Assembly: GCA_001429555.1 (NCBI GenBank)
Contig: LMSR01000017.1
Coordinates: 248,001-312,000 of the forward strand
From: Nocardioides sp. Soil797
GTDB lineage: Bacteria; Actinomycetota; Actinomycetes; Propionibacteriales; Nocardioidaceae
Length of the DNA stretch: 64,000 nucleotides
Reading direction: 5' to 3'
A program made the position numbers and the translations under genes. How positions within the stretch are numbered: the stretch's first letter is position 1; each line of letters begins with the position of its first letter. The notes beneath the pieces were generated by a model. The model saw nothing but the letters and a program-made list of their open reading frames with translations. It did no database searches and was not told the origin of the DNA. Below, one piece after another: positions 33,687-43,198 of this stretch.

Positions 33687-34859
33687 TCACTGGGTGACCG
33701 ATGTGGTGGTCCTGCGGGTGTGCAGCGCCATGTGGCCGCGCTGGATCCCCTCGGTGGCGAGGGCGCGCAGCGCCGCGACGTTCTGGGCGAGTCCGGTGGC
33801 GGCGATGATCTCGGCGACCTGCGCAGCGTGGGAGACCTCCATGAGGCGCAGGGCAGCCCGGGCGGTGGGATGGCTGCGGGTGGCGCCGCCGATGATGCCG
33901 ACCGCCATCGGCAGCTCCATGCTGGCCGTGAGGTCGCCGTCCGCGTTCTTCTCGAAGTGCGAGAGGGAGGTGTAGCGACCGTCGGCACTGATCGCATGGG
34001 AGTGCGCCCCGGCCTCGATCGCCCGGGTGTCATTGCCCGTGGCGAGGGCCACGGCAGTGATCCCGTTCATGATGCCCTTGTTGTGGGTCGCTGCCCGATA
34101 GGGATCCGCCTCGGCCAGGGCCGCCGCGGCCACCATGTCGTCGACGACCTGGGGGCCGCCGAGCTCGGCGGCATCGAACGTTGCGTGCGCGCGCACCAGT
34201 CGCAGGTCGGCCTTGTTGGTCAGGATGCGCAGCAGTGCTCGGCCTCCGGCCAACTCGGCGATGCGTGGGGCGAGTGCCTCGGCCATCGTGTTGACCGCGT
34301 TGGCGCCCATCGCATCACGCACGTCGACGAGCAAGTGCACGACCAGGTGGTCGCCGACGTGGGTCGAGACGATGCGGGCGCTGATGTCGCGCAGTCCGCC
34401 GCCGAACGAGACGAGGGCCGGGTCCTCGGCGTCACCGGAGGCCATCAGCTCTTCCCGTGCCGCCAGCACCCGGAGCCGGGCACCGTGGGGGTCGGCGACG
34501 TCCAGGACCTGGACCTGGGCCTGCATCACGGCCGGCGTGCTGGTGGCATGGAAGCCTCCGGTGACTCGGGCGATCCGTGCGGCATTGCTGGCCGCGGCGA
34601 CGACCGAGGGTTCCTCGGTGGCCATCGGCACCAGGAGCTCGACGCCGTTGATGATGAAGTTGGTTGCGACTCCCACCGGGATCCCGATCAGACCGACCAC
34701 GTTCTCGACCATCTGGTCGGCGGCATCGATGCCCAGCCCACCGGTCTCACCGAGGGCGTCGAGGTCGCCCTCGGAGAGCCCGGCGGCCTCCGCCGCGATG
34801 TCGCGCCGCTGTGCCGGTGAGGCATTGCGGAAGTCCTTCAACCTGGTTGTCCTGGCCAC
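33687..34859 (-). CDS. mvaA: class II HMG-CoA reductase
   Basis: Interconverts mevalonate and HMG-CoA. The 390 residues show class II motifs from start to end: ENVVGLIGIPVGVATNF, VPMATEEPSVVAAAS (catalytic Glu), VRDAMGANAVNTMAE, ATHNKGIMNGI (Lys), GNDTRAIEAGAHSHA (Asp) and EGIQRGHMALHTR (His). Class II enzymes are NAD(H)-linked in mevalonate degraders such as Pseudomonas mevalonii. No mevalonate kinase or HMG-CoA synthase lies nearby, and the operon holds a symporter and a CoA ligase, so a catabolic role is likely. GTG start with GGGAG upstream. A 155-bp gap separates it from the PucR-type regulator. Confidence 0.93.
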   Translation of the reverse strand: MARTTRLKDFRNASPAQRRDIAAEAAGLSEGDLDALGETGGLGIDAADQMVENVVGLIGIPVGVATNFIINGVELLVPMATEEPSVVAAASNAARIARVTGGFHATSTPAVMQAQVQVLDVADPHGARLRVLAAREELMASGDAEDPALVSFGGGLRDISARIVSTHVGDHLVVHLLVDVRDAMGANAVNTMAEALAPRIAELAGGRALLRILTNKADLRLVRAHATFDAAELGGPQVVDDMVAAAALAEADPYRAATHNKGIMNGITAVALATGNDTRAIEAGAHSHAISADGRYTSLSHFEKNADGDLTASMELPMAVGIIGGATRSHPTARAALRLMEVSHAAQVAEIIAATGLAQNVAALRALATEGIQRGHMALHTRRTTTSVTQ

Positions 34860-35014
34860 TCGCTGCTCCCTGTGTCACACGCCGTACGCCGCGAGGGCGC
34901 CCTGGGTCCTGTCGCTCAGCGGTTCCGCTGGCGCTGGTCACACTAGGGACGGAAGTGACGTGGAGCACATGGGTGAACCGTCCACAACCTCGGAACTTCC
35001 CATGGATGAATTCT

Positions 35015-36928
35015 CTACATCGAGTGGATGAGCGTGTGGAGTCGGACCGCCACGGAGATCCGGAACAGTGGATCCGGCTCGCGCCAGTCATCGCCGAGCA
35101 GTGTGGTGATGCGTTCCAGTCGTTGCAGGACGGTGTTGACGTGCACATGCAGTTGGCGGGCGGCCGCGGTCGGGCTGGCCTGTGTGTCCAGATAGGTGTG
35201 CAGGGTGGTGAGCAGTTCGCCGTCACGTTGCAGGTCCCACCTCAGGACGGGCCCGATCATCGCGTCGATGAAACCGAGCAGCTCGTCGTCGCCGGCACCG
35301 AACATGGCCAGGTAGGGCTTGTACGCGTGGGCATCGACGACGCCGTCGACACGGCCCAACGTGTCGAGCAGCCCGGCGCAGCGTCGTGCGGTCTCGTAGG
35401 CCGTGGGCAGGCCGTCGACCGAATGCACGGGTGGGGCAGCGATGAGCAGGGCGGGGGAGTCGGGGTATCGGGCCAGGCGGTGCCGGGCCTCGGTGGCGAC
35501 CGCCTGCGCGTCCTCACCGGTGGACAGTGCCACCAGGAGCTCGTGCTCCTCGCCGGCGAGCACGGTTTCCGGCAACTGGCGCAGGGCGTCGAGCGCCAGA
35601 CGACGTACGTCGGGAGGCACGACCGCGACGACGACGGAACGCACCCGATCGAGGTGCATCCCGCGGCCGCGGGCACGAGCAAGGATTCCCTCGTTGTCGG
35701 GCGTGCGCGGGTTGAGCACGTCGGTGATCAGCTCGTCACTGACCCGGTTCTCGGCATCGGTGACGGCATCCTGTTTCAGGGTCACCAGTGCCATGATCTG
35801 GGCCGCTCGCTCGACGGTGCGTCGTTCGACGGCGCCGAACTCGAGCTCGCCCGGCCCGAGCAGCAGTGCGCCGAGGACCGCGTCGTCCGACACGACCGCA
35901 ACCGCGAAGTCGTGTTCGTCGGAGTCCGGGCTGATCCGGACGCACTGGCCCGATTGTCGGCTCTCATGGATGGCCGCGCGCACCGCCTCGGACGGCGCCT
36001 CGGGCGACGGGGTGCCGAGAGCATCGGCGGTGGGGGAGAGATTCCTGTCGAGCACCACGACTCGTCGGTCGAGGGCGCTGCTCAGCGTGGCCGCGATCTC
36101 CCGGGACGACCCACCGCCGACCACCACCGACGTGAGGTCCTCGTGCACCCGGGTGGAGCGCTCCATTGCGGCCAGGTTCCCCGCGAGCACCTCCGTCGCC
36201 TCCCTGGCCTGCTGCGTCGAGGACCGGGCCGCCTCCAGCAGGCGCGCGGTCTGCAGCACGATGGCGGCGTGGTCGGCGAAGGCGCTGAGCAGCGCGACCT
36301 CGTCCGGGCTGAACTCGTAGGTGGTCCGGTTGGCCGCGAACAGTGCGCCGAGCACTTCGGTGCCCGCCAGCAGTGGTACGCCGAGCAACGACACGAGCCC
36401 CTCGGCCGCGACGGCGTCGTCGATGCCGCTCTCGTGGGGGATGTCACGGGTCTTCTGGTAGGCCGAGGTCCACTGCGGTGTGCGGTGCTTGACGACCTTG
36501 CTGGCCAGGCCCATGCCCACCGGCACCAACAGGTCACGCAGCTCAGGAGCCACGACTCCGGAGGTGGTGCGTACCTTGAGGGCATCGTCGTGGTGTTCGG
36601 TGAGGTAGGCGACGTCGGCGCCCATCAACCCGCGGGCCCGGTCGACGAGTCGCTCCAAGAGGGTGTCCACGTCGCGCAGCTCGACGAGCTCGCGGATGCC
36701 GGCAAGGATCGCCGAGATCTCCTGCTCGCGGCGCTTCCATCGCCACAATGATCCGCGGACCTGCTCCGCCTGGGCCTCGAGCTGAGCGGCGGCCTCGGCG
36801 CTGATCGGCTCGGAGGCCAGCACTGCGTGGATGTTCGACGTGGCGAGGTTGTCCGAGGTGATCAGGTCTAGGACCTTCCTCACGGCATCGACAGACACTC
36901 CGGTCGGTGGCAGCGCGTCAGGTTCCAT
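35015..36928 (-). CDS. GAF-domain PucR/CdaR-type transcriptional regulator
   Basis: Probable control protein of the HMG-CoA reductase operon. The 637 residues comprise a helical N-terminus, a GAF ligand-binding domain (about 80-240: SAILAGIRELVELRDVDTLL...GALFAANRTTYEFSPDEV), a central degenerate cyclase-like domain and a C-terminal PucR helix-turn-helix (about 585-625: ASPTAAARQLHVHVNTVLQRL). I chose ATG 36928; a longer frame overlaps panB and is low-complexity. It is on the same strand just upstream of the operon, and regulators of this class typically activate catabolic genes on sensing the substrate. Confidence 0.85.
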   Translation of the reverse strand: MEPDALPPTGVSVDAVRKVLDLITSDNLATSNIHAVLASEPISAEAAAQLEAQAEQVRGSLWRWKRREQEISAILAGIRELVELRDVDTLLERLVDRARGLMGADVAYLTEHHDDALKVRTTSGVVAPELRDLLVPVGMGLASKVVKHRTPQWTSAYQKTRDIPHESGIDDAVAAEGLVSLLGVPLLAGTEVLGALFAANRTTYEFSPDEVALLSAFADHAAIVLQTARLLEAARSSTQQAREATEVLAGNLAAMERSTRVHEDLTSVVVGGGSSREIAATLSSALDRRVVVLDRNLSPTADALGTPSPEAPSEAVRAAIHESRQSGQCVRISPDSDEHDFAVAVVSDDAVLGALLLGPGELEFGAVERRTVERAAQIMALVTLKQDAVTDAENRVSDELITDVLNPRTPDNEGILARARGRGMHLDRVRSVVVAVVPPDVRRLALDALRQLPETVLAGEEHELLVALSTGEDAQAVATEARHRLARYPDSPALLIAAPPVHSVDGLPTAYETARRCAGLLDTLGRVDGVVDAHAYKPYLAMFGAGDDELLGFIDAMIGPVLRWDLQRDGELLTTLHTYLDTQASPTAAARQLHVHVNTVLQRLERITTLLGDDWREPDPLFRISVAVRLHTLIHSM

Positions 36929-37016
36929 GGCGTCCGCAGCGTACTCCGACGCCCGGTCTCCGTGCCGGTCTGCCACGAGGAGCTGGGCGTGGGTGCCCGA
37001 CTCCTCGTGGGTCGGC

Positions 37017-37892
37017 TCAGAAGGTGTGCTCCTCGGCGGGGAAGGCGCCGGACTGGACGTCGGCGACGTACTCCTTGGCCGCCGAGAGGAGTACGCCGTG
37101 CACGTCGGCGTACTGCTTGACGAAGCGGGCCATCTTGCCGGTGCGCAGCCCGAAGGCGTCCTGCCAGACCAGCACCTGTCCGTCTGTCTGGTTGCCACCG
37201 CCGATGCCGATCGTCACCATGTCGAGCTCGCGAGTGATCTCGCCGGCGATGTCGCCGGGCACCATCTCCATGACCACGGCGAACGCGCCGGCCTCCTGCA
37301 CTGCGCGGGCGTCGGCTTTGATCCGGTCGCCAGCCTCACCGCGACCCTGGACGCGGTACCCGCCGAGAGTGTGCTCGCTCTGCGGAGTGAATCCGATGTG
37401 CGCGACGACCGGGATGCCGCCCTGGGTGAGTTTCTCGATCACCGGCGCCATCTCGATGCCGCCCTCGAGCTTGACGGCGTGGGCTCCGGCTTCCTTCATG
37501 AATCGCACGGCGGTCAGGTAGCCCTGCTCGGGGGAGGCCTGGTAGCTGCCGAAGGGGAGATCCGCGACCACCATGGCGCGTTTCGCGCTCCGCGCCACCG
37601 CACGGGTCAGCGGGATGAGCTCGTCGACAGTGATGGGCAGGGAGGTCTCGTTGCCGAGCACGTTGTTGGAGGCGGAGTCGCCCACCAGAAGCATGTCGAC
37701 ACCCGCCTCGTCGAAGGTCTGCGCGGTGTACATGTCGTAGGCGGTGAGCATGCTGACCTTCTCACCGCGCTCCTTCATCTCCCGGAGGTGATGGGTGCGG
37801 ACCCGCTTGACCGGCTTGGCCGTGGTCGCTGCGGCACCGCTGCCGTACGGCGAAGCCTCCTGCGCCTGATCGGGTGCGCTGTGCTCACTCAT
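37017..37892 (-). CDS. panB: 3-methyl-2-oxobutanoate hydroxymethyltransferase
   Basis: First committed step of pantothenate (CoA) synthesis, making ketopantoate from ketoisovalerate. The 291 residues have MLTAYDMYTAQTFDEAG, LLVGDSASN (metal Asp), VKLEGG, VMEMVPGDIA and TIGIGGG. An N-terminal extension of about 30 residues is as in other actinobacteria. AGGAG lies before the ATG at 37892. It stands as a single gene, about 90 bp upstream of the PucR-type regulator start and divergent from a DUF4345-like gene. Confidence 0.95.
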   Translation of the reverse strand: MSEHSAPDQAQEASPYGSGAAATTAKPVKRVRTHHLREMKERGEKVSMLTAYDMYTAQTFDEAGVDMLLVGDSASNNVLGNETSLPITVDELIPLTRAVARSAKRAMVVADLPFGSYQASPEQGYLTAVRFMKEAGAHAVKLEGGIEMAPVIEKLTQGGIPVVAHIGFTPQSEHTLGGYRVQGRGEAGDRIKADARAVQEAGAFAVVMEMVPGDIAGEITRELDMVTIGIGGGNQTDGQVLVWQDAFGLRTGKMARFVKQYADVHGVLLSAAKEYVADVQSGAFPAEEHTF

Positions 37893-38055
37893 GGGTTCTC
37901 CTGATGTGCTCTCGAGGCTCCCTGGTGGAGTCCCCGGACCAAGGCCAAGGCTAGTGCCGGAAGCGGCGTTCGCACTGTGGCGCCGGTCACGGAACGTCGC
38001 CCTTGCCGACCCGGTGCTGCGGGGCGGAGCGCTGGCCGGAATCGGCCGGACGCGG

Positions 38056-38061
38056 CACAGT
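38056..38061 (+). promoter_or_regulatory. -10-like element of the DUF4345-like gene
   Basis: CACAGT ends 6 nt before the ATG at 38068; it is the same hexamer as at fabD. Confidence 0.45.
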
Positions 38062-38067
38062 GGACGC

Positions 38068-38424
38068 ATGACTCCACTGCATGCCCTGGCCACGGCTTCC
38101 TACGCAGCGATCGGCGCGGTGGCCCTGGCCCAGCCGGGCCGGATTCCCGAGCTGTTCGGAGGTACGGCGCCGACCGCCGACTCGCGCAACGAGATCCGCG
38201 CGGTGTACGGCGGCCTGACGTTGGCGATGGCCGGCATCGGGGTGAAGTCACCCATGGTGATCGGGGCCCTCAGCCTCGGCATGGCGACCGGCCGCGCGGC
38301 GTCCGTCGTGGTCGAGCCGGAGTCGACGATGTTGACCAAGGCGTTCGTCGGCATGGAGGTGGGCCTCGCCGCGGCGTACGTCCTCGCGGCCCGGAGTGTG
38401 CGGCGTACCGCCCGCAACGATTGA
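38068..38424 (+). CDS. small membrane protein, DUF4345-like
   Basis: 118 residues, about four hydrophobic stretches (LHALATASYAAIGAVALAQ, LTLAMAGIGVK, MVIGALSLGMATGRAASVVV, GLAAAYVLAAR). The spacing and the ELFGG/EIRAVYGG segment resemble DUF4345 proteins. Function unknown. ATG at 38068 is supported by the upstream -10-like element; the frame extends further 5' only into the panB promoter. Confidence 0.6.
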   Translation: MTPLHALATASYAAIGAVALAQPGRIPELFGGTAPTADSRNEIRAVYGGLTLAMAGIGVKSPMVIGALSLGMATGRAASVVVEPESTMLTKAFVGMEVGLAAAYVLAARSVRRTARND

Positions 38425-38436
38425 CGGCTCGGCCGT

Positions 38437-38480
38437 CAACAAGTGCCAGTTCGCGCAGCAACAAGTGCCAGTTCGCGGAG
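38437..38480. repeat. 22-bp direct repeat, two copies
   Basis: Adjacent copies 38437-38458 and 38459-38480 begin CAACAAGTGCCAGTTCGCG and differ at one base near the end. They lie between the DUF4345-like stop and the protease terminator. Function is unknown. Confidence 0.85.
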
Positions 38481-38490
38481 CAAGAAAGCG

Positions 38491-38525
38491 TCTGCCCCCG
38501 GAACGCGGTGCGTTCCGGGGGCAGA
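38491..38525 (-). terminator. terminator of the subtilase gene
   Basis: Perfect 16-bp GC-rich stem (TCTGCCCCCGGAACGC and complement) with a 3-nt loop. It begins 15 bp after the stop and is followed on the minus strand by CGCTTTCTTG. Confidence 0.8.
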
Positions 38526-38540
38526 CCCTGTCAATTCAGA

Positions 38541-41500
38541 TCAGCAGCCGGTCTTCTTGAGTCCGAAGTCGGCCGTGGTCGTCTTCTTCCCCTTGATCCG
38601 CACCTTGCGGAACTGCGGCTGGAAGCCGTCCTTGGCGGCAATCAGACGCAGCGGCGTGTACGCCGAGTTGAACCAGCTGGCGTAGGTTCCGTCAGCAGCC
38701 GTCTCGAACGTCCATGCGTTCTCACCGGACTCGGCCTGCACGGTGGCACCCGCGATCGGGCTGGGCTCCCCGGCACACGAGATGCCGGTGACGCGGCCCA
38801 TCAGCTTGCCCCAGGTGCCGGGAGGCGTGACCTCCATGGTCACGTCGATCGGCGTGATCTTCTGGGGGGTGTCCTCCTTGATCCCGACCTTGGCCGTGTA
38901 CGTGCCCGGCTGGGCGACGTTCGGGTCCATCGTGATCTTCACCATGACCGACTGGCCGGGGGCCAGGATGGCCTTGGCCGGCGACACGGAGAGCCACTCG
39001 ACGTCTGCGGCAGTGGTGCCACAGTCCTCCATGCCCGGCAGCATCTCGCTGTCCGGAGCGGCGTTGAAGTTGCCGGAGGAACCGCCGATCTTGTAGACCC
39101 CACACGAAGCTCCGCCGCGGTAACGCGGGGTGTTGGAGTTCGGCAGGTCGACCCACGTCTCGGACGCGGTGTCGTAGGCGAAGGTGGCGTTGCTGATCGC
39201 CCCGGCCTGGACGCCACCGTTGACCACGAGCATGCCGTTGGCCACGGCGTACTGGCTGGCCCAGGTGTCGGTCGGGGCGTCTTCGATCGCCGTCCACGAG
39301 TCGGCACCCGGGTCGTAGACGTAGCTGTGGGCCGTGCCCGCAGCTCCGCCGTTGCCGCCGGTGCAGTAGACCTTGCCGTCGATGCCCCCACAGGAGGCGA
39401 ACGCCACCGGCTCGGGGTAGTCGGCCAGGGTCGCCCAGCTGTCGCTGGCTGCGTCGTACGCCGCCACCTCGTTGGACATCGGCGTGCATGCCGCGCTCGT
39501 GCAACCACCGACGACGTAGAGCTTGCCGTCGACGACTGCCTGACCAGCGGCCGCCAGCTCGACCGGGGAGTCGGCCTTGGCCGTCCACGAGTCAGCGCTG
39601 GGGTCGTAGGCCCAGGTCGACGGGGACGGACCCGCGTCGGCCCAACCACCGGTGACGATGATCTGACCGTCGACGACTCCCGCAGCAACAGCGTTGCGTG
39701 CCTCCGGAAGGTCGGCCTTGGCCGTCCAGGCCAGGGCCTCGGGGTCGTAGGCGTTCAGCGCAGAGGTCGAAGCCGTTCCGTCGCCACCGGCGATCGAGTA
39801 GCCGATGCCGTCGACGTAGACCACCCGGTTGTCCATGATGTTGGTCGGGTAGTCAGCGATGTCCACCCACGGGTCGTCGTGCGGGCCGTTCACCGTGGGC
39901 GTCTTCTGGTTCGTGCCCATGGAGGACTTCTTGGCCTGCTTGCCGAATGACGTGTCGACCTTCAGTCGCTGCAGGGGTGCACCTTCGGCGGCCATCAGCT
40001 CCTTCTTCGTGGTGCGGGAACCGTCGGCGGACAGCATCTCGAAGCCACCCTTGAGCTCGTTGAACTCCAGGTTGGCCGGGATGGATCCGTCGTTGGTCAC
40101 CTCGACCTTCCGGGTCACGGGTGCCGCACCGAGCCGCTTGGTCGCCGAGACCTTGCCGGGGGTCACCACGAGATGGCCGGATCCCAGTGAGTAGTCCTGA
40201 CGGGTGGCGTCGTCGGCCGCGACGTCGACGGACGCCGTGATGGTCTCGAAGCCGCTCGTGGTGGCGGTGAACTTGTGCGTCCCGGTCTCGGGCGAGAACA
40301 GCGAGTAGAAGCCGTCGGCGAGGTTCTCGTCGTCCGGCGTCGCCTTCGTGCTGGCCTTGACGTCAGCGTTGTCCTCGCTGGTCACCGAGGCACCGTTGAT
40401 GCCCTCACCGGTCTGGGTGTTCGAGACGTTGCCGACCACGAGACCACCCTCGACGGCCTCACAGGAGCGGCTGCCGATGAACACGTCATCGACCTGCCAC
40501 CACCAGTTGTAGCTGGCGTCGTAGTAGTGGAAGCGGACCTGCACGGCCGACTGGTTGGCGGCCGACGGCAGCTGCACGACGTCCTCCCGGGGACCACGGA
40601 CGTCGGCGGTCTGGCTGAGCACCGTCTCCCAGGTCTCGCCGCCGTCGATGCTGACATCCACGTCGGCGGTGTCACCGAGGTTGTTGTAGTCCTGCTTGAA
40701 ACCGACCGCGGGGCTGTCCACGTCCGACATGTCGATGACCGGGCTGACCAGCGACGTGTCCTGGTTGCCGCCGCTGCCGAAGAAGTCACTGTCGACGATG
40801 GCGAAGCCGTCACTGCCTCCGGTCAGGTTGTCGCGGCCGCCCGGGTTGTCGAACTGCCAGGCCTGGCCGCTGTCGGCGTTGTCCACGACGGTCCAGCCGT
40901 CGGGAACCGAACCGGAGTCGAACGACTCCGTGGTGCCTGCCGTCTGGTACTCGTAACCGCGGGCCTCACAGGTGGCCGGGTCGACCTCGACCGCGAAGTC
41001 TGCGGTGGTGTCGCTGCCGCCCACCTCCACGGTCTCCGTGGTGGACGTGTAACCGGCGTACTGCGACACGACCGTCACGTCGTACGACGCGTTGCCGGGC
41101 ACGCTGATCTCGTAGGCACCCGTCTCCGGGTCCGTGAAGACCGGGTCCGCGCCCGAGACCGAGACCTTGGCGTAGAGCGGCCAGTCATGGCCACTTCCGT
41201 CATTGACCGTGCCACTGAGGGTGACCGCAGCCGCGGAGACCAACGCAAAGTCCTGCGTGGTGGTGGTGTCCGCAGAGACGGTGACGTCGGCGGTGGCCGT
41301 CTGGTAGCCGAACTTCTCGGCGGTGGCCGTGTAGTCACCGGAGACCAGGCGAGCCGAGTAGGTGCCGTCGGCGGCGGTGGTCACGGTGCGGTCCGACTCA
41401 CCGTCGAGGGTGATCTCGGCGCCGGCCAGCGGGTCGCCGCTCTCGTCGTCGGTGACGGTGCCCTCGACCATGCCGGTGTCACCGACAGGTGCCGCGGACA

Positions 41501-42953
41501 CGAGGGCCAGGGCGTCGAGACGCCCCTCACCGAAGACGTTGTTGTCGGCGTCGGTGCCCCCACACTGGTCGTCGGCCGTGTCGACGGCGCTGCCGTCGAG
41601 GAGGGCACGAGTGGCGTCGATGTCACCGACCAGGGCCGGCGCTGCCGACCACAGCAGGGCGATGGAACCGGCCAGGTGCGGCGCGGCCATCGAGGTGCCG
41701 TTGTAGGACGTGTAGCTGGAGCCGGGGACACTGGAGCGCACGTTCACGCCGGGTGCCGAGATGTTCGGCTTGGTCTCACCGTCCTGGCCCGCACCACGGC
41801 TGGAGAAGCTCGCGATCGAGTTGTTCACGTCGTAGGCGCCCACGGAGTAGTTCAGGATGCGGCTGCCGGGAGAACCCGACGTCTCGCAACCACTGCCGTT
41901 GTTGCCGTTCGACCAGGTGCCGAAGATGCCGGAGGCCTTCCAGGCCTCGAGCACGTCCTCCATGAACGGGTCGTTGCTCGGTGTCTGGGTGCCCCAGGAG
42001 TTGTTGATGATGTTCGGGCGCTTGGTGACGTCCGGGTTCTCTCCGTTGAGGTCCATCGGGGCCAGCATCCACTGGCCGGAGTCGATCAGGGCCTGGTCGC
42101 TGGGGCAGCAGCCGTTGGCGGCGATCCACTTGGCGCCGGGGGCGACGCCGATCAGGTTGTCGGCGCCGTCACTGCCGAGCATGGTGCCCATGGTGTGGGT
42201 GCCGTGGCCGTCGAGGTCGCACGGGGCTCCGTCGCAGTTGCCCGCGACGTCGAACCAGTTGTAGTCGTGGGTGAAGGTGCCGTCGCCGTTGTTGCCGCGG
42301 TACTGGTTGACCAGTGCCGGGTGGTCGAACTGCACACCGGTGTCGATGTTGGCGATGACCATGCCCTCGCCGCGGTCGCCGTACTCGTTCCACACGTCAT
42401 CGGCGTTGATGTTCGAGACGCCCCACTCGATCGACTGCTTCGCGTGGATCACGTCGCCCTTGGTCGGCTTCTCCAGCTGGTACTCGAAGGTCGGGTAGAG
42501 GCCGGTGACGTCCTGCAGGGCCGACAGGTCCTTGACCAGGTCCTCGTCGCCGGTGTTGACCCGGATGGCGTTGGTCGCCCAGTAGGACTTGTAGTCGACG
42601 CCTTCCTTCTTCAGCAGCGCGATGGCGTCCTTCTGCTGGGTCTTGGCCGCATTGGTCAGGGTGTTGTAGACCTCCAGGCCTCGCTTGTCCCAGTCCTTGA
42701 TCGCCGAGGCGGAGCTGAGGTCGGGCATGTCGAAGCGCACCCAGAACGTGGCTTCACCCTTGTTGTCCAACTGCTTGCTCAGCTTGGGCTGGATCTTGTC
42801 CTTGCCCACACTGGGCTCGGCCGAGGCCGTTGTGCCAGTGAGGCTCAAGGTCGTGGCAACCACTGCAATGGATGCCAGCCCTGTGGCCAGGGCGCGGATC
42901 GATCCCTTCCGCCACAAGCGCGGAGAGCGGGATCGACGTCGTGTCGATGACAT
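38541..42953 (-). CDS. large secreted subtilisin-like protease with kelch-type repeats
   Basis: Exported serine protease of 1470 residues. An Arg-rich signal peptide is followed by TASA. A propeptide-like part runs to about 165. The S8 domain (about 190-470) has Asp204 (IDTGVQFDH), His250 (DGHGTHT) and Ser421 (NGTSMAAPH). Two carboxypeptidase-regulatory-like beta units (about 480-650), a jelly-roll-like part (SFDSGSVPDGW) and a kelch-type propeller (about 1020-1300) follow. A further beta unit ends at KKTGC, and no cell-wall sorting signal is seen. The ATG at 42953 follows GGGAGGAAG. It is divergent from an orphan winged-helix regulator. Confidence 0.9.
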   Translation of the reverse strand: MSSTRRRSRSPRLWRKGSIRALATGLASIAVVATTLSLTGTTASAEPSVGKDKIQPKLSKQLDNKGEATFWVRFDMPDLSSASAIKDWDKRGLEVYNTLTNAAKTQQKDAIALLKKEGVDYKSYWATNAIRVNTGDEDLVKDLSALQDVTGLYPTFEYQLEKPTKGDVIHAKQSIEWGVSNINADDVWNEYGDRGEGMVIANIDTGVQFDHPALVNQYRGNNGDGTFTHDYNWFDVAGNCDGAPCDLDGHGTHTMGTMLGSDGADNLIGVAPGAKWIAANGCCPSDQALIDSGQWMLAPMDLNGENPDVTKRPNIINNSWGTQTPSNDPFMEDVLEAWKASGIFGTWSNGNNGSGCETSGSPGSRILNYSVGAYDVNNSIASFSSRGAGQDGETKPNISAPGVNVRSSVPGSSYTSYNGTSMAAPHLAGSIALLWSAAPALVGDIDATRALLDGSAVDTADDQCGGTDADNNVFGEGRLDALALVSAAPVGDTGMVEGTVTDDESGDPLAGAEITLDGESDRTVTTAADGTYSARLVSGDYTATAEKFGYQTATADVTVSADTTTTQDFALVSAAAVTLSGTVNDGSGHDWPLYAKVSVSGADPVFTDPETGAYEISVPGNASYDVTVVSQYAGYTSTTETVEVGGSDTTADFAVEVDPATCEARGYEYQTAGTTESFDSGSVPDGWTVVDNADSGQAWQFDNPGGRDNLTGGSDGFAIVDSDFFGSGGNQDTSLVSPVIDMSDVDSPAVGFKQDYNNLGDTADVDVSIDGGETWETVLSQTADVRGPREDVVQLPSAANQSAVQVRFHYYDASYNWWWQVDDVFIGSRSCEAVEGGLVVGNVSNTQTGEGINGASVTSEDNADVKASTKATPDDENLADGFYSLFSPETGTHKFTATTSGFETITASVDVAADDATRQDYSLGSGHLVVTPGKVSATKRLGAAPVTRKVEVTNDGSIPANLEFNELKGGFEMLSADGSRTTKKELMAAEGAPLQRLKVDTSFGKQAKKSSMGTNQKTPTVNGPHDDPWVDIADYPTNIMDNRVVYVDGIGYSIAGGDGTASTSALNAYDPEALAWTAKADLPEARNAVAAGVVDGQIIVTGGWADAGPSPSTWAYDPSADSWTAKADSPVELAAAGQAVVDGKLYVVGGCTSAACTPMSNEVAAYDAASDSWATLADYPEPVAFASCGGIDGKVYCTGGNGGAAGTAHSYVYDPGADSWTAIEDAPTDTWASQYAVANGMLVVNGGVQAGAISNATFAYDTASETWVDLPNSNTPRYRGGASCGVYKIGGSSGNFNAAPDSEMLPGMEDCGTTAADVEWLSVSPAKAILAPGQSVMVKITMDPNVAQPGTYTAKVGIKEDTPQKITPIDVTMEVTPPGTWGKLMGRVTGISCAGEPSPIAGATVQAESGENAWTFETAADGTYASWFNSAYTPLRLIAAKDGFQPQFRKVRIKGKKTTTADFGLKKTGC

Positions 42954-43198
42954 GGTGCTTCCTCCCGAGAAGTGAGCCGGGGGCACGAGCATGTCCCCGG
43001 ATGAGGCTGCTGTTGCGCCGACCGAGAGATTGGTCGGTGCAAGCGACGCTAGGGATGCCCGGAGTCGGCCACAACGCATCGACGTGGGCAGGTCGTGGTC
43101 GGTGACCGGCAGGACGGGGGCAATGTGCGGTCGGCGACCGGTTATCGGATTCCTGGGCAACTCCCTTGACTTCCTGCGGGGCAGTGGCGAAGGTGAGG

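Noticed and set aside
33687..34859. HMG-CoA reductase as part of an isoprenoid gene cluster.
   Set aside because: No HMG-CoA synthase, mevalonate kinase, decarboxylase or isomerase lies within the window, and the operon partners are a transporter and a CoA ligase.
35015..37198. Longer start of the GAF/PucR regulator at 37198.
   Set aside because: The added part overlaps panB antisense and is Ser/Pro/Arg low-complexity.
38541..43160. Protease start at 43160.
   Set aside because: The added 69 residues show no signal peptide, while the ATG at 42953 has GGGAGGAAG upstream and is followed at once by a signal peptide.
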